NCBI GenBank assembly: GCA_902806215.1
Contig: CADCVT010000316.1
Location: 1 to 11,292, forward strand
DNA: 11,292 nucleotides
Source of the DNA: an uncultured Solirubrobacteraceae bacterium
GTDB taxonomy: Bacteria; Actinomycetota; Thermoleophilia; Solirubrobacterales; Solirubrobacteraceae
Direction of reading: 5' to 3'
Part shown: positions 1 through 5,816 of the stretch, piece after piece
Numbering within the stretch: the stretch's first letter is position 1
Layout of the letters: the number at the start of each line of letters is the position of its first letter
The notes under the pieces: model-generated
Database searches by the model: none
Seen by the model: only the letters and a program-made list of their open reading frames with translations
What the model was told of the DNA's origin: nothing
Translations under genes and position numbers: made by a program

Positions 1-620
1 CCGCGCGTCAGGAAGGCCGTCTCGCGCAGGCGCTGCTCGAGCGTCGGGAAGTCGTAGTCGGTCTCGTCGAAGATCTCGCCGTCGGGGACGAACGTGATCC
101 GCGTGCCGGTCTCCTTCGTCGGCTCGCCCTTGACGAGCGGGCCCTGCGGCGCGCCGCGGACGTAGTCCTGGTGCCAGGAGAAGCCGTCGCGCCGGACGGT
201 GACCGTCAGCGCCTCGGAGAGCGCGTTGACGACGGACACGCCGACGCCGTGGAGGCCGCCGGAGACCTTGTAGCCCCCGCCGTCGCCGAACTTGCCGCCC
301 GCGTGGAGCACGGTGAGCACGACCTCGACGGCCGGCTTCTGCTCCTTCTCGTGCATCGCGACCGGGATGCCGCGGCCGTTGTCGGTGACCGTGACAGAGT
401 TGTCCGGATGGATCGTGACGTCGACGGACGTCGCGTGGCCGGCGAGCGCCTCGTCGACCGAGTTGTCGACGACCTCCCAGACGAGGTGGTGCAGACCGCG
501 CTCACCGGTCGAGCCGATGTACATGCCCGGACGCTTGCGCACCGCCTCGAGACCCTCGAGGACCGTGATGTCCTGGGCGTCGTAACTGCGGTCGCCCGTC
601 TTGCCGTCGTCGCTTGCCAA
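1..620 (-). CDS. gyrB: DNA gyrase subunit B, N-terminal part (cut by window edge)
   Basis: This is the ATPase subunit of DNA gyrase, which introduces negative supercoils with GyrA. Only the first 206 codons are inside the window; the 3' end runs off the left edge. The visible part is the GHKL ATPase domain: the YIGST segment at about residues 34-38, WEVVDNSVDEA at 48-58 (Glu49 is the likely catalytic base and Asn53 the Mg-binding Asn), DNGRGIP at 80-86, and the glycine-rich ATP lid GGLHGVGVSVVNALS at 121-135. The start is TTG at 618-620, chosen because AGGAGG lies 5 nt upstream and no better start is near. The gene is the last of the minus-strand dnaA-dnaN-recF-dciA-gyrB cluster, separated from dciA by 148 bp. 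The family assignment is certain. Confidence 0.97.
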   Translation of the reverse strand, partial: MASDDGKTGDRSYDAQDITVLEGLEAVRKRPGMYIGSTGERGLHHLVWEVVDNSVDEALAGHATSVDVTIHPDNSVTVTDNGRGIPVAMHEKEQKPAVEVVLTVLHAGGKFGDGGGYKVSGGLHGVGVSVVNALSEALTVTVRRDGFSWHQDYVRGAPQGPLVKGEPTKETGTRITFVPDGEIFDETDYDFPTLEQRLRETAFLTR

Positions 621-625
621 CCGAA

Positions 626-631
626 CCTCCT
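626..631 (-). promoter_or_regulatory. Ribosome binding site of gyrB
   Basis: The minus strand reads AGGAGG, then 5 nt, then TTG. This near-perfect Shine-Dalgarno sequence is what fixes the TTG as the gyrB start. Confidence 0.8.
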
Positions 632-645
632 ACAGACATACGAAA

Positions 646-671
646 GCCCCACGCGACTGGCCGCCTGGGGC
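646..671 (-). terminator. Hairpin in the gyrB leader, terminator-like
   Basis: On the minus strand GCCCCA pairs with TGGGGC. Inside it GCG pairs with CGC across a G-G mismatch, around a 6-nt loop, and the tail reads TTTCGT. It lies between dciA and gyrB, 14 bp upstream of the gyrB ribosome binding site. It could end transcription from the dnaA-dciA cluster, or be an attenuator-like structure in the gyrB leader if the promoter lies upstream. The U tract is short, so its function is uncertain. Confidence 0.4.
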
Positions 672-689
672 GATCGATTCGTTGACGTA

Positions 690-695
690 AGAATA
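690..695 (-). promoter_or_regulatory. Possible -10 box for gyrB
   Basis: The minus strand carries TATTCT, a good TAnnnT match, about 70 bp upstream of the gyrB start. No convincing -35 element sits 16-18 bp further upstream. If used, the leader would be about 60 nt and would contain the hairpin at 646-671. Confidence 0.3.
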
Positions 696-706
696 GCAGG
701 CGGACC

Positions 707-725
707 CCCGAGAACCGCCCTCGGG
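707..725 (-). other. Inverted repeat downstream of dciA
   Basis: CCCGAG and CTCGGG form a perfect 6-bp stem with a 7-nt loop, starting about 43 nt after the dciA stop. There is no T tract on the minus strand after it, so it is at best a weak terminator or mRNA 3' structure. Confidence 0.3.
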
Positions 726-768
726 CGTGTTACGAATCTGCTGCAAATCGCAACAAAACAGGCACCTC

Positions 769-1077
769 TCAGCGGCCTCGCCGACCCGCTCCCGCGGTGC
801 ACTTGAGCTCGGTGACCCGTTCCTCCCCCATGGCGGCGTTCAGGCGGCCGACGAGATCGGGGCCGAGCAGCGTCAGCTCCTGCGCCCAGACCGCAGACCG
901 GCAGCGCACGGTGACCACCCCGGCGCGCACCGAGACCGGCTCGGCCTCGGCCGCGACGGCCGGCCCGACGGCGTCCTTCCACGCCCGCTGGACCCCTGCC
1001 AGCGGGGTCACCGGCTCGAGCTTCGCGGCCAGCGCCTCGACGGCTCCGGCGAGCGGCACGGGGGCTCGGCGCCTCAT
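769..1077 (-). CDS. dciA: DciA, replicative helicase loader (DUF721)
   Basis: DciA proteins help place the replicative helicase DnaB on DNA in bacteria that lack DnaC. The 102-residue product is short and basic, with an N-terminal MRRR. It shows the DUF721 core: a conserved Trp (W33, in QRAWKDAVG), the strand VVTVRCRSAVWAQEL at 54-68 with the second conserved Trp (W64), then LVGRLN and a short Arg/Gly tail. It starts at an ATG 40 nt after the recF stop, with GGGAG 9 nt upstream. Its place between recF and gyrB is the usual actinobacterial position of this family. A 15-codon reading frame with ATGA overlaps at both ends fills the recF-dciA gap and may couple translation. Confidence 0.9.
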   Translation of the reverse strand: MRRRAPVPLAGAVEALAAKLEPVTPLAGVQRAWKDAVGPAVAAEAEPVSVRAGVVTVRCRSAVWAQELTLLGPDLVGRLNAAMGEERVTELKCTAGAGRRGR

Positions 1078-1121
1078 GCCGCGTGGCTCCCGTGGAAGCG
1101 CGTAGCTTCCGCCGCCGTCAT
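1074..1121 (-). CDS. Possible 15-codon coupling ORF between recF and dciA
   Basis: An ATG overlapping the recF stop as ATGA opens a 15-codon frame (MTAAEATRFHGSHAA). Its TGA overlaps the dciA ATG, again as ATGA. The arrangement would let ribosomes ending recF re-initiate twice and reach dciA. It may equally be chance, since dciA has its own GGGAG. I see no sign that the peptide itself is conserved or functional. Confidence 0.2.
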   Translation of the reverse strand: MTAAEATRFHGSHAA

Positions 1122-2233
1122 GCGGCCTGGGCCTCCTGGAGGATCGACCCCTCGGTGACGGCGATGCGCGCGACGCCCGGCTCGTTCGCTCCCGGGACGT
1201 GCGCGAGCTCGGTCGTGGTTATGACCGCCTGGCCGTGCGCGCCGACCCGCTCGACGAGCCGCTCGCGCCGCGAGGCGTCGAGCTCGCTCATCACGTCGTC
1301 GAGCAGCAGCAGCGGCGCGCCGTCCCGCTCCTCGGCCATGACCGTGCGCTCGGCCAGCAGCAGCGACAGCAGCGCGATCCGCTGCTCGCCTTGGGAGCCG
1401 TAGTCGCGCAGCGGGCGAGCGTCCCGTAGAAGCACGAGGTCGTCGCGGTGCGGGCCGCGCTGGGTGAACCCGCGCTCGAGGTCGGCGTCGACGCCGGCGG
1501 CGAGCTCGGCGACGAGGTCCTCGACGCTCTGGGCACGGGCCCGCGGCCGCTCCTCCAGCGACGCCTCCCCCGTGAGCCCCAGCTCGGCGGCCGCCTCGGC
1601 GAACGGCGCACGCAGCGACTCGACGGCGCGGGCCCGGTCGGCGCGCAGGGCGATCCCGTGGCGCGCGAGCTCCGCGTCCCACGCCGGCAGCGACGAACGC
1701 GAGGCGCCGCCCTTGCGGATCCGCGCGATGAGCGCGTTGCGCTGCGCGAGCGCGGCCGAGTACGCCTTGCGGGTCGCCGCCCGCGACGGCCACAGCGCGG
1801 TGACGACCTGATCGAGGTGGGCACGGCGAAGCGCCGGCGGTCCTTTCACGAGCTCGAGCCGGTCGGGCAGGAACACGCTCACGAGCGGCCGCAACGGGTT
1901 GTCCACAAGCCTGTCCACAGGCGCGCCGTCGACCTGGAAGCGCTTGGCCTCCCCCGGCTGGAACCCGACGGCGAGCGAGTGCGCACCGTCGCGATCGCGC
2001 GTCGCCACCTCGACGCGGACGGCGCCCGGCCTGGCCTCGAACCGCACGACGTGGCGCTCGTCGCTCGTCCGGCACGAGCGGCCGGTGATCCCGAAGTACA
2101 GCGCCTCGAGCAGGTTCGTCTTGCCGGCGCCGTTCGGCCCGTGGATCACCGTCAGGCCCTCACCGAGTCGGACCTCCGCGGAGGAATACCCACGGAAGTC
2201 CCGCACGCGGAGCGACTCGACGGTGACGGGCAT
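1118..2233 (-). CDS. recF: DNA replication and repair protein RecF
   Basis: RecF is an SMC-like ABC ATPase that binds gapped DNA and, with RecO and RecR, helps load RecA. The 371-residue length is normal. The Walker A motif is GPNGAGKT at 32-39. The RecF-specific FLPDRLELVKG segment is at 121-131. RGPHRDDL is at 259-266, the ABC signature YGSQGEQR at 278-285, and Walker B with the D-loop LLLLDDVMSELD at 308-319. The ATG start lies 16 nt after the dnaN stop with no clear Shine-Dalgarno sequence, which suggests coupling to dnaN. Codons for VDRLVDN at about 105-111 contain two DnaA-box-like 9-mers (see 1899-1919). The gene for 6-phosphogluconate dehydrogenase, which separates dnaN and recF in many actinobacteria, is absent. 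Confidence 0.97.
   Translation of the reverse strand: MPVTVESLRVRDFRGYSSAEVRLGEGLTVIHGPNGAGKTNLLEALYFGITGRSCRTSDERHVVRFEARPGAVRVEVATRDRDGAHSLAVGFQPGEAKRFQVDGAPVDRLVDNPLRPLVSVFLPDRLELVKGPPALRRAHLDQVVTALWPSRAATRKAYSAALAQRNALIARIRKGGASRSSLPAWDAELARHGIALRADRARAVESLRAPFAEAAAELGLTGEASLEERPRARAQSVEDLVAELAAGVDADLERGFTQRGPHRDDLVLLRDARPLRDYGSQGEQRIALLSLLLAERTVMAEERDGAPLLLLDDVMSELDASRRERLVERVGAHGQAVITTTELAHVPGANEPGVARIAVTEGSILQEAQAA
1899..1919 (+). other. Pair of DnaA-box-like sites inside recF
   Basis: TTGTCCACA at 1899-1907 is an exact match to the actinobacterial form of the DnaA box. CTGTCCACA at 1911-1919 matches at 8 of 9 positions in the same orientation, 12 bp away. They are the only such matches I found in the window. 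They lie in coding sequence, so codon choice for Val-Asp repeats could explain them. Binding by DnaA is inference. Confidence 0.4.
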
Positions 2234-2249
2234 GGGTCGGTCGGCCCGA

Positions 2250-3359
2250 CTAGACGTTCAATCTGATCGGCATGATCAGGTAGATGAACCCGCTGCCGTC
2301 GGCCGACTCGATCAGGCCCGGGCGCAGCGGGCTGATGAGCTTGAGCAGGAGGTCGTCGCTGTCGACCGACTCCACGCCGTCGCGCAGGAACTCCGGGTTG
2401 AACCCGATCTCGAACGGTTCGCCGGCGAACGGAACCGGTACGGTCTCCTGCGCCTCGCCCACGTCCGGCGTCTGCGCCGACACCGTCAGCTCCCCCTCGC
2501 TGAAGCGCAGCCGAAGCGGCGCGTTCTTCTGCGCGAGCAGGGCGATGCGCCGCACCACGTCGGTGATCTCGCGCGTCTCGAGCCGCAGCTCGTGCTCGTA
2601 CGTCTCGGGCAGCAGCTGGCGGTAGTTCGGGAACTGACCTTCGATGAGCCGCGAGGAGAGCGTCATGCCGCCGACCTCGAACACGATCTGGTTCGAGCGT
2701 CGCGCCGCTCGCAGCGTGTCGGCCTCGGCCTGCTGCGCGATCCGCGCGAGCTCCTGCAGCGCACGCGCCGGGACGTTGGCCTCGAAGGCGCCGTCGAGCG
2801 GGGCGTCGAGGGGCGTCTCCTTCACCGACAGCCGGTAGGAGTCGGTGGCGACCATCCGCAGCTCGCTCTCGCTGGCCGAGACGAGAATGCCGGTGAGGAT
2901 CGGCCGCGTCTCGTCACGCGAGGCCGACCGCGCGACCTTGCCGATGGTGTCGACGAACGCCTGGGCCGGCACCGTGACGACGGCGTCGCCCGAGGCGTCG
3001 GGGAACGGCGGGAAGTCCTCGCCGCGGAGCGTACGGATGTGGAACTGCGCGGACCCCGAGACGATCTCGACGTCCTGCTCGGCGGCGCGCAGCTCGATCG
3101 ACACGTCGGAGGACGGGAGCGCACGGACGACGTCGAGCGTCAGGCGGGCGGGGACCACGCAGGTGCCCTCCCGCTCGACCTCGGCCTGGAGCGGAACGCG
3201 GAGCCCGACCTCCATGTCGGTGGCACGCAGCTCGACGGTGCCGCCCTCCGCCACCACCTGCACGCCGCTCAGGGCCTGGACGGCCGAGCGCGTGGAGGCG
3301 ACGCGGGAGACGGTCTGCAGCTGCGCGAGCAGCTCGGACGCCGAAGCTTTGAGCTTCAC
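2250..3359 (-). CDS. dnaN: DNA polymerase III beta subunit (sliding clamp)
   Basis: This is the ring-shaped processivity clamp that tethers DNA polymerase III and recruits repair enzymes. The 369-residue length is typical of the three-domain clamp. Conserved patches are LRGEDFP at 111-117, TDSYRLS at 172-178, LIEGQFPNYRQLLP at 238-251, NPEFL at 321-325, and the C-terminal MPIRL at 363-367 beside the protein-binding pocket. I chose the GTG at 3357-3359 because GAGAGG lies 8 nt upstream and the resulting N-terminus (MKLK) matches the family. A GTG three codons earlier (3366-3368) is also open, but it would put the ribosome site against the start codon. The gene lies 135 bp downstream of dnaA and 16 nt upstream of recF. 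Confidence 0.97.
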   Translation of the reverse strand: MKLKASASELLAQLQTVSRVASTRSAVQALSGVQVVAEGGTVELRATDMEVGLRVPLQAEVEREGTCVVPARLTLDVVRALPSSDVSIELRAAEQDVEIVSGSAQFHIRTLRGEDFPPFPDASGDAVVTVPAQAFVDTIGKVARSASRDETRPILTGILVSASESELRMVATDSYRLSVKETPLDAPLDGAFEANVPARALQELARIAQQAEADTLRAARRSNQIVFEVGGMTLSSRLIEGQFPNYRQLLPETYEHELRLETREITDVVRRIALLAQKNAPLRLRFSEGELTVSAQTPDVGEAQETVPVPFAGEPFEIGFNPEFLRDGVESVDSDDLLLKLISPLRPGLIESADGSGFIYLIMPIRLNV

Positions 3360-3494
3360 GATGGCCACCTCTCATAAAGGACAGAAGTCATAGGTCTTGT
3401 GGATGTGTTCATGAAGGCTGGGAAAGCACGGAGGTTGCAGCGAAGGCGATGCACACGAGGCCGGGCAGACCGGTGCAGAAGTCTGTCAGCCGAA
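3360..3494. other. dnaA-dnaN intergenic region
   Basis: These 135 bp carry oriC in many actinobacteria. Here I see no cluster of DnaA boxes and no strongly AT-rich unwinding element. One weak box (TGTGGATGT at 3398-3406, 7 of 9 to the reverse consensus) and the dnaN ribosome binding site GAGAGG (3368-3373) are the only elements I can point to. Confidence 0.5.
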
Positions 3495-4847
3495 TCAGTC
3501 GGCACGGAGCCTGTTCGTCAAGTCCCGAACCTTGTCGCGCATCTCATCGTCGGTCTCGAGCCTCTCGCGCACCTTCTTGACAGCGTGCATGACGGTGGTG
3601 TGGTTGCGGCCCGCGAAGGCGGCGCCGATGGCCGGGAGGCTGGCCTGCGTGTGCTCGCGCGCGAGGAACATGGCGAGCTGGCGGGGGACGGCGACCCGCA
3701 CGGCACGGCTGGAGGAGAGCAGCTCGTCGGTCGTGAGCGAGAACGCCTCGCAGACGACCTGCTGGATGCGCTCGATCGTCGGCGGGCCCGGGCGGGTGCC
3801 GGCGCGACTCGACCCGGGGTAGAGCGTGGAGAGGACCTCGTCGGCCAGGTCCGGTGTCAGGTCGCCGCCGGTGAGCGACGCGAAGGCCACGACGCGGATG
3901 AGCGCGCCCTCGAGCTCGCGGACGCTCCCGTCGACGCGACGGGCGATGACCTCGAGCACGCCCTGGTCGGAGGGGATCTCCAGCCCGTCCTGCTGCGCGC
4001 GCTTGCGCAGGACCGCCGCGCGCATGCGATGGTCGGGCGCGCCGATGTCGGTGATGAGGCCGGCCTCGAAGCGCTCGCGCAGGCGGTCCTCGAGCGCCTT
4101 CATGTCGCGGGGGAGCCGGTCGCACGTCAGCACGACCTGGGCGCCGGCGTCGTAGAGCGCGTTGAAGGTGTGGAAGAACTCCTCCTCGGTCTTGGCCTTC
4201 GACTGGAGGAACTGGACGTCGTCGATGAGCAGGACGTCGTTGGAGCGCCAGCGCTGCTTGAAGCCCTCACCGTCGCGCTGGTGCAGCGCGGCGAGGAACT
4301 CGTTGGTGAAGCGCTCGGCGGTCGTCAGGCGGATGCGCAGCCCGGGCTCGTGCGCCGTCAGGTAGTTGGCGATCGAGTGCAGGAGGTGCGTCTTGCCGGT
4401 GCCGGGCGGCCCGTAGATGAAGAGCGGGTTGTATGCGGTGCCGGGCAGCTCGGCGACGGTGAGCGCGGCCGCATGGGCTAGACGGTTGGCGTCGCCGATG
4501 ACGAACTGGTCGAAGGTGAGCTTCGGGTTGAGCTCGGGGCGCCCGCGGTCGTCGAGGCCGGGGCCGGTCTCCACGGAGGCCGACCCGGACGTCGGAGCAT
4601 CCGACTCCGCGGCGATCTCCACCTGCGCCTCGGGCCCGATGACGGCGGCGGCGCACGTCGTGAGGACGCGACCGAAGCGGTCGGCGACCCAGCGCCGGCG
4701 CTCGTCCGGAGCGGAGACCACGAGGGTCGCGCCGTCGAGCTCACGCAGGGAGAGCGGGGCCAGCCACAGCTCGTACGCACCGGGATCGACCGCGCGCCGC
4801 AGCTCCGCCTGTACGCGGGACCAGGTATCGGCGGCGGCGGGTGTCAC
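3495..4847 (-). CDS. dnaA: Chromosomal replication initiator DnaA
   Basis: DnaA is the AAA+ ATPase that binds DnaA boxes and melts the origin. The 450-residue protein has an N-terminal domain I (about 1-75), a short linker (80-105), and the AAA+ core. The core carries Walker A GPPGTGKT at 146-153, Walker B LLIDD at 206-210, a likely arginine finger in RERF at about 257-260, and sensor II GSVRELEG at 307-314. Domain IV spans about 355-450 with the signature AGRNHTTVMHAVKK at 412-425. Arg381 aligns with the minor-groove Arg399 of E. coli. Asn415 replaces the base-contacting Asp433 of E. coli. The GTG start gives a standard N-terminus, but the nearest purine-rich tract (GGGAG) is about 14 nt upstream, so initiation may be weak. 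Confidence 0.98.
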   Translation of the reverse strand: MTPAAADTWSRVQAELRRAVDPGAYELWLAPLSLRELDGATLVVSAPDERRRWVADRFGRVLTTCAAAVIGPEAQVEIAAESDAPTSGSASVETGPGLDDRGRPELNPKLTFDQFVIGDANRLAHAAALTVAELPGTAYNPLFIYGPPGTGKTHLLHSIANYLTAHEPGLRIRLTTAERFTNEFLAALHQRDGEGFKQRWRSNDVLLIDDVQFLQSKAKTEEEFFHTFNALYDAGAQVVLTCDRLPRDMKALEDRLRERFEAGLITDIGAPDHRMRAAVLRKRAQQDGLEIPSDQGVLEVIARRVDGSVRELEGALIRVVAFASLTGGDLTPDLADEVLSTLYPGSSRAGTRPGPPTIERIQQVVCEAFSLTTDELLSSSRAVRVAVPRQLAMFLAREHTQASLPAIGAAFAGRNHTTVMHAVKKVRERLETDDEMRDKVRDLTNRLRAD

Positions 4848-4901
4848 GGCAGGTGGAAGCGCTCCCTCTCAGGGCGGTGTGGCTGGACGGATTCGAGGTG
4901 G

Positions 4902-4917
4902 GGGACCCGGGGGTCCC
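4902..4917. repeat. Perfect inverted repeat between dnaA and rpmH
   Basis: GGGACC and GGTCCC form a perfect 6-bp stem around CGGG. It lies 55-70 bp upstream of the dnaA start. It could fold in the dnaA leader RNA or serve as an operator. No T tract follows it on either strand. Confidence 0.45.
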
Positions 4918-4927
4918 GGCGTCTGTG

Positions 4928-4933
4928 AACGTA
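4928..4933 (-). promoter_or_regulatory. Possible -10 box for dnaA
   Basis: The minus strand reads TACGTT, a TAnnnT match, which would give a leader of about 74 nt containing the inverted repeat at 4902-4917. No clear -35 element is visible. Confidence 0.25.
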
Positions 4934-4962
4934 GCGCAGGAACCCCGCCTCCGTTCGGCGTC

Positions 4963-4996
4963 GAGCCCGCAAAACGCGCACGTTTCGTGTGGGCTC
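4963..4996. repeat. Long imperfect stem-loop in the divergent dnaA/rpmH region
   Basis: GAGCCC pairs with GGGCTC. A G-T wobble, CA with TG, and AAACG with CGTTT then complete a 14-pair stem with one 2-nt bulge and a CGCA loop. It lies upstream of the proposed rpmH -10 box, so it is probably not part of the rpmH message. It could act as a DNA element of the origin or an operator, or in the dnaA leader if transcription starts further upstream. Confidence 0.45.
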
Positions 4997-5044
4997 TCAG
5001 ACGTGCGTCGAGGAGGCGTCCGGAGGGTGTGCATCGGGAGGCGA

Positions 5045-5050
5045 TACCCT
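5045..5050 (+). promoter_or_regulatory. Possible -10 box for the rpmH operon
   Basis: TACCCT (TAnnnT) ends 10 nt before the rpmH ATG, predicting a start of transcription only about 4 nt before the start codon. The nearest Shine-Dalgarno-like tract, GGGAGG, is about 20 nt upstream and would not be in such a transcript. This suggests a near-leaderless message. No clear -35 element. Confidence 0.35.
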
Positions 5051-5060
5051 GTGCGAGCCC

Positions 5061-5207
5061 ATGAAGCGGACCTACCAGCCCAAGAAGCGCAAGCGCGCAA
5101 AGACCCACGGCTTTCGCGCCCGGATGGCGACCCGTGGTGGGCGCATGACGCTCAAGCGTCGCCGGGACAAGGGCCGCAAGCGCCTCACCGTCTCCGACCG
5201 AGACTAG
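5061..5207 (+). CDS. rpmH: 50S ribosomal protein L34
   Basis: L34 is a small, very basic protein of the large ribosomal subunit. The 48-residue product begins MKRTYQPKKRKRAKTHGFRA and contains RMATRGGRMTLKRRRDKGRKR, the hallmarks of the family at full length. A longer in-frame opening upstream (from 4989) would add an unrelated N-terminus, so the ATG at 5061 is the start. It is the first gene of the plus-strand cluster and is divergent from dnaA, as in most bacteria. The rnpA start follows after 4 nt. Confidence 0.97.
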   Translation: MKRTYQPKKRKRAKTHGFRARMATRGGRMTLKRRRDKGRKRLTVSDRD

Positions 5208-5211
5208 GCGC

Positions 5212-5568
5212 GTGCCGCCCAAGCGCGGGCGCCTCTCCCGGAGTGCCGAGTTCGAGCGGGTCTACCGCCAAGGCCGGTCCCACGGCAACCGGCATCTCGT
5301 CCTCTACACCTTTCCGCGCGAGCCCGGCTCTTCCGACGACGAGCCGCGTGTCGGGCTGTCCGTCTCGCGCAAGGTCGGCGGCGCCGTCGACCGCAACCGC
5401 GTCAAGCGCCTCCTGCGTGAGGCCTTCGCGGCGGAGTCCGAGCGGCTCCCCGCAGGTCACGACGTCGTCGTCGTCGCGAGGCCCGAGGCCCGCGAGCTGG
5501 CCGAACGCGAGGGCCTCAGCGGTATCCGCGGCGCGCTGACCGAGCTCGTCGACAAGGCCGCCAAGTGA
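5212..5568 (+). CDS. rnpA: Ribonuclease P protein component
   Basis: This protein assists the RNase P RNA in removing 5' leaders from tRNA precursors. The 118-residue product has an N-terminal RLSRSAEFERVYRQG segment, VGLSVSRKVGGAVDRNRVKR at 47-66 and the RNR signature at 61-63, the strongly conserved RNA-binding loop. The start is GTG, 4 nt after the rpmH stop and without a clear Shine-Dalgarno sequence, suggesting translation coupled to rpmH. The stop overlaps the yidD start as GTGA. Acidic residues at 41-44 (SDDE) form a small insertion before the central strand. Confidence 0.95.
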   Translation: MPPKRGRLSRSAEFERVYRQGRSHGNRHLVLYTFPREPGSSDDEPRVGLSVSRKVGGAVDRNRVKRLLREAFAAESERLPAGHDVVVVARPEARELAEREGLSGIRGALTELVDKAAK

Positions 5569-5816
5569 CCGTCCTGCGCAGCGTCGTCGCGGCCCCGATC
5601 GTCGCTTACCGGCGCTTCCTGTCGCCGGTGCTCCCGCGCCGCTGCAAGTACGAGCCCACGTGCTCGGCCTACGCGGAACAGGCGATTCGTGAGTTCGGCA
5701 TACTGCGCGGGCTGATCCTCGCGGGCTGGCGCCTGCTGCGCTGCAACCCGTGGAGTCACGGCGGGCACGATCCCGTCGCGGCGCAAACCCTCTTCCGCAG
5801 TCCGGTCTCCTCCTGA
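5565..5816 (+). CDS. yidD: Membrane protein insertion efficiency factor YidD
   Basis: YidD is a small membrane-associated protein that aids insertion of membrane proteins together with YidC. The 83-residue product contains the family block YRRFLSPVLPRRCKYEPTCS at 15-34, followed by AYAEQAIREFG, GWRLLRCNPW at 54-63 and GGHDPV at 66-71. Conserved Cys27, Cys33 and Cys60 are present, as is an amphipathic N-terminal helix. The GTG start overlaps the rnpA stop by 4 nt. Its TGA shares one base with the yidC ATG, so rnpA, yidD and yidC are probably translated in tandem. Confidence 0.94.
   Translation: MTVLRSVVAAPIVAYRRFLSPVLPRRCKYEPTCSAYAEQAIREFGILRGLILAGWRLLRCNPWSHGGHDPVAAQTLFRSPVSS

Noticed and set aside
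206..982. Long open frame antisense and out of frame with gyrB and dciA
   Set aside because: It overlaps the well-supported gyrB and dciA frames, is Arg/Ser/Thr-rich as expected for a shadow frame in high-GC DNA, and shows no domain.
1899..3377. 492-codon plus-strand frame opposite recF and dnaN
   Set aside because: It is low-complexity in Arg, Asp, Leu and Glu, which is the mirror of high-GC codon use on the opposite strand. The dnaN and recF products on the minus strand are certain.
3398..3406. TGTGGATGT as a DnaA box in the dnaA-dnaN gap
   Set aside because: Only 7 of 9 positions match and there is no second site nearby, so I do not call an origin on it.
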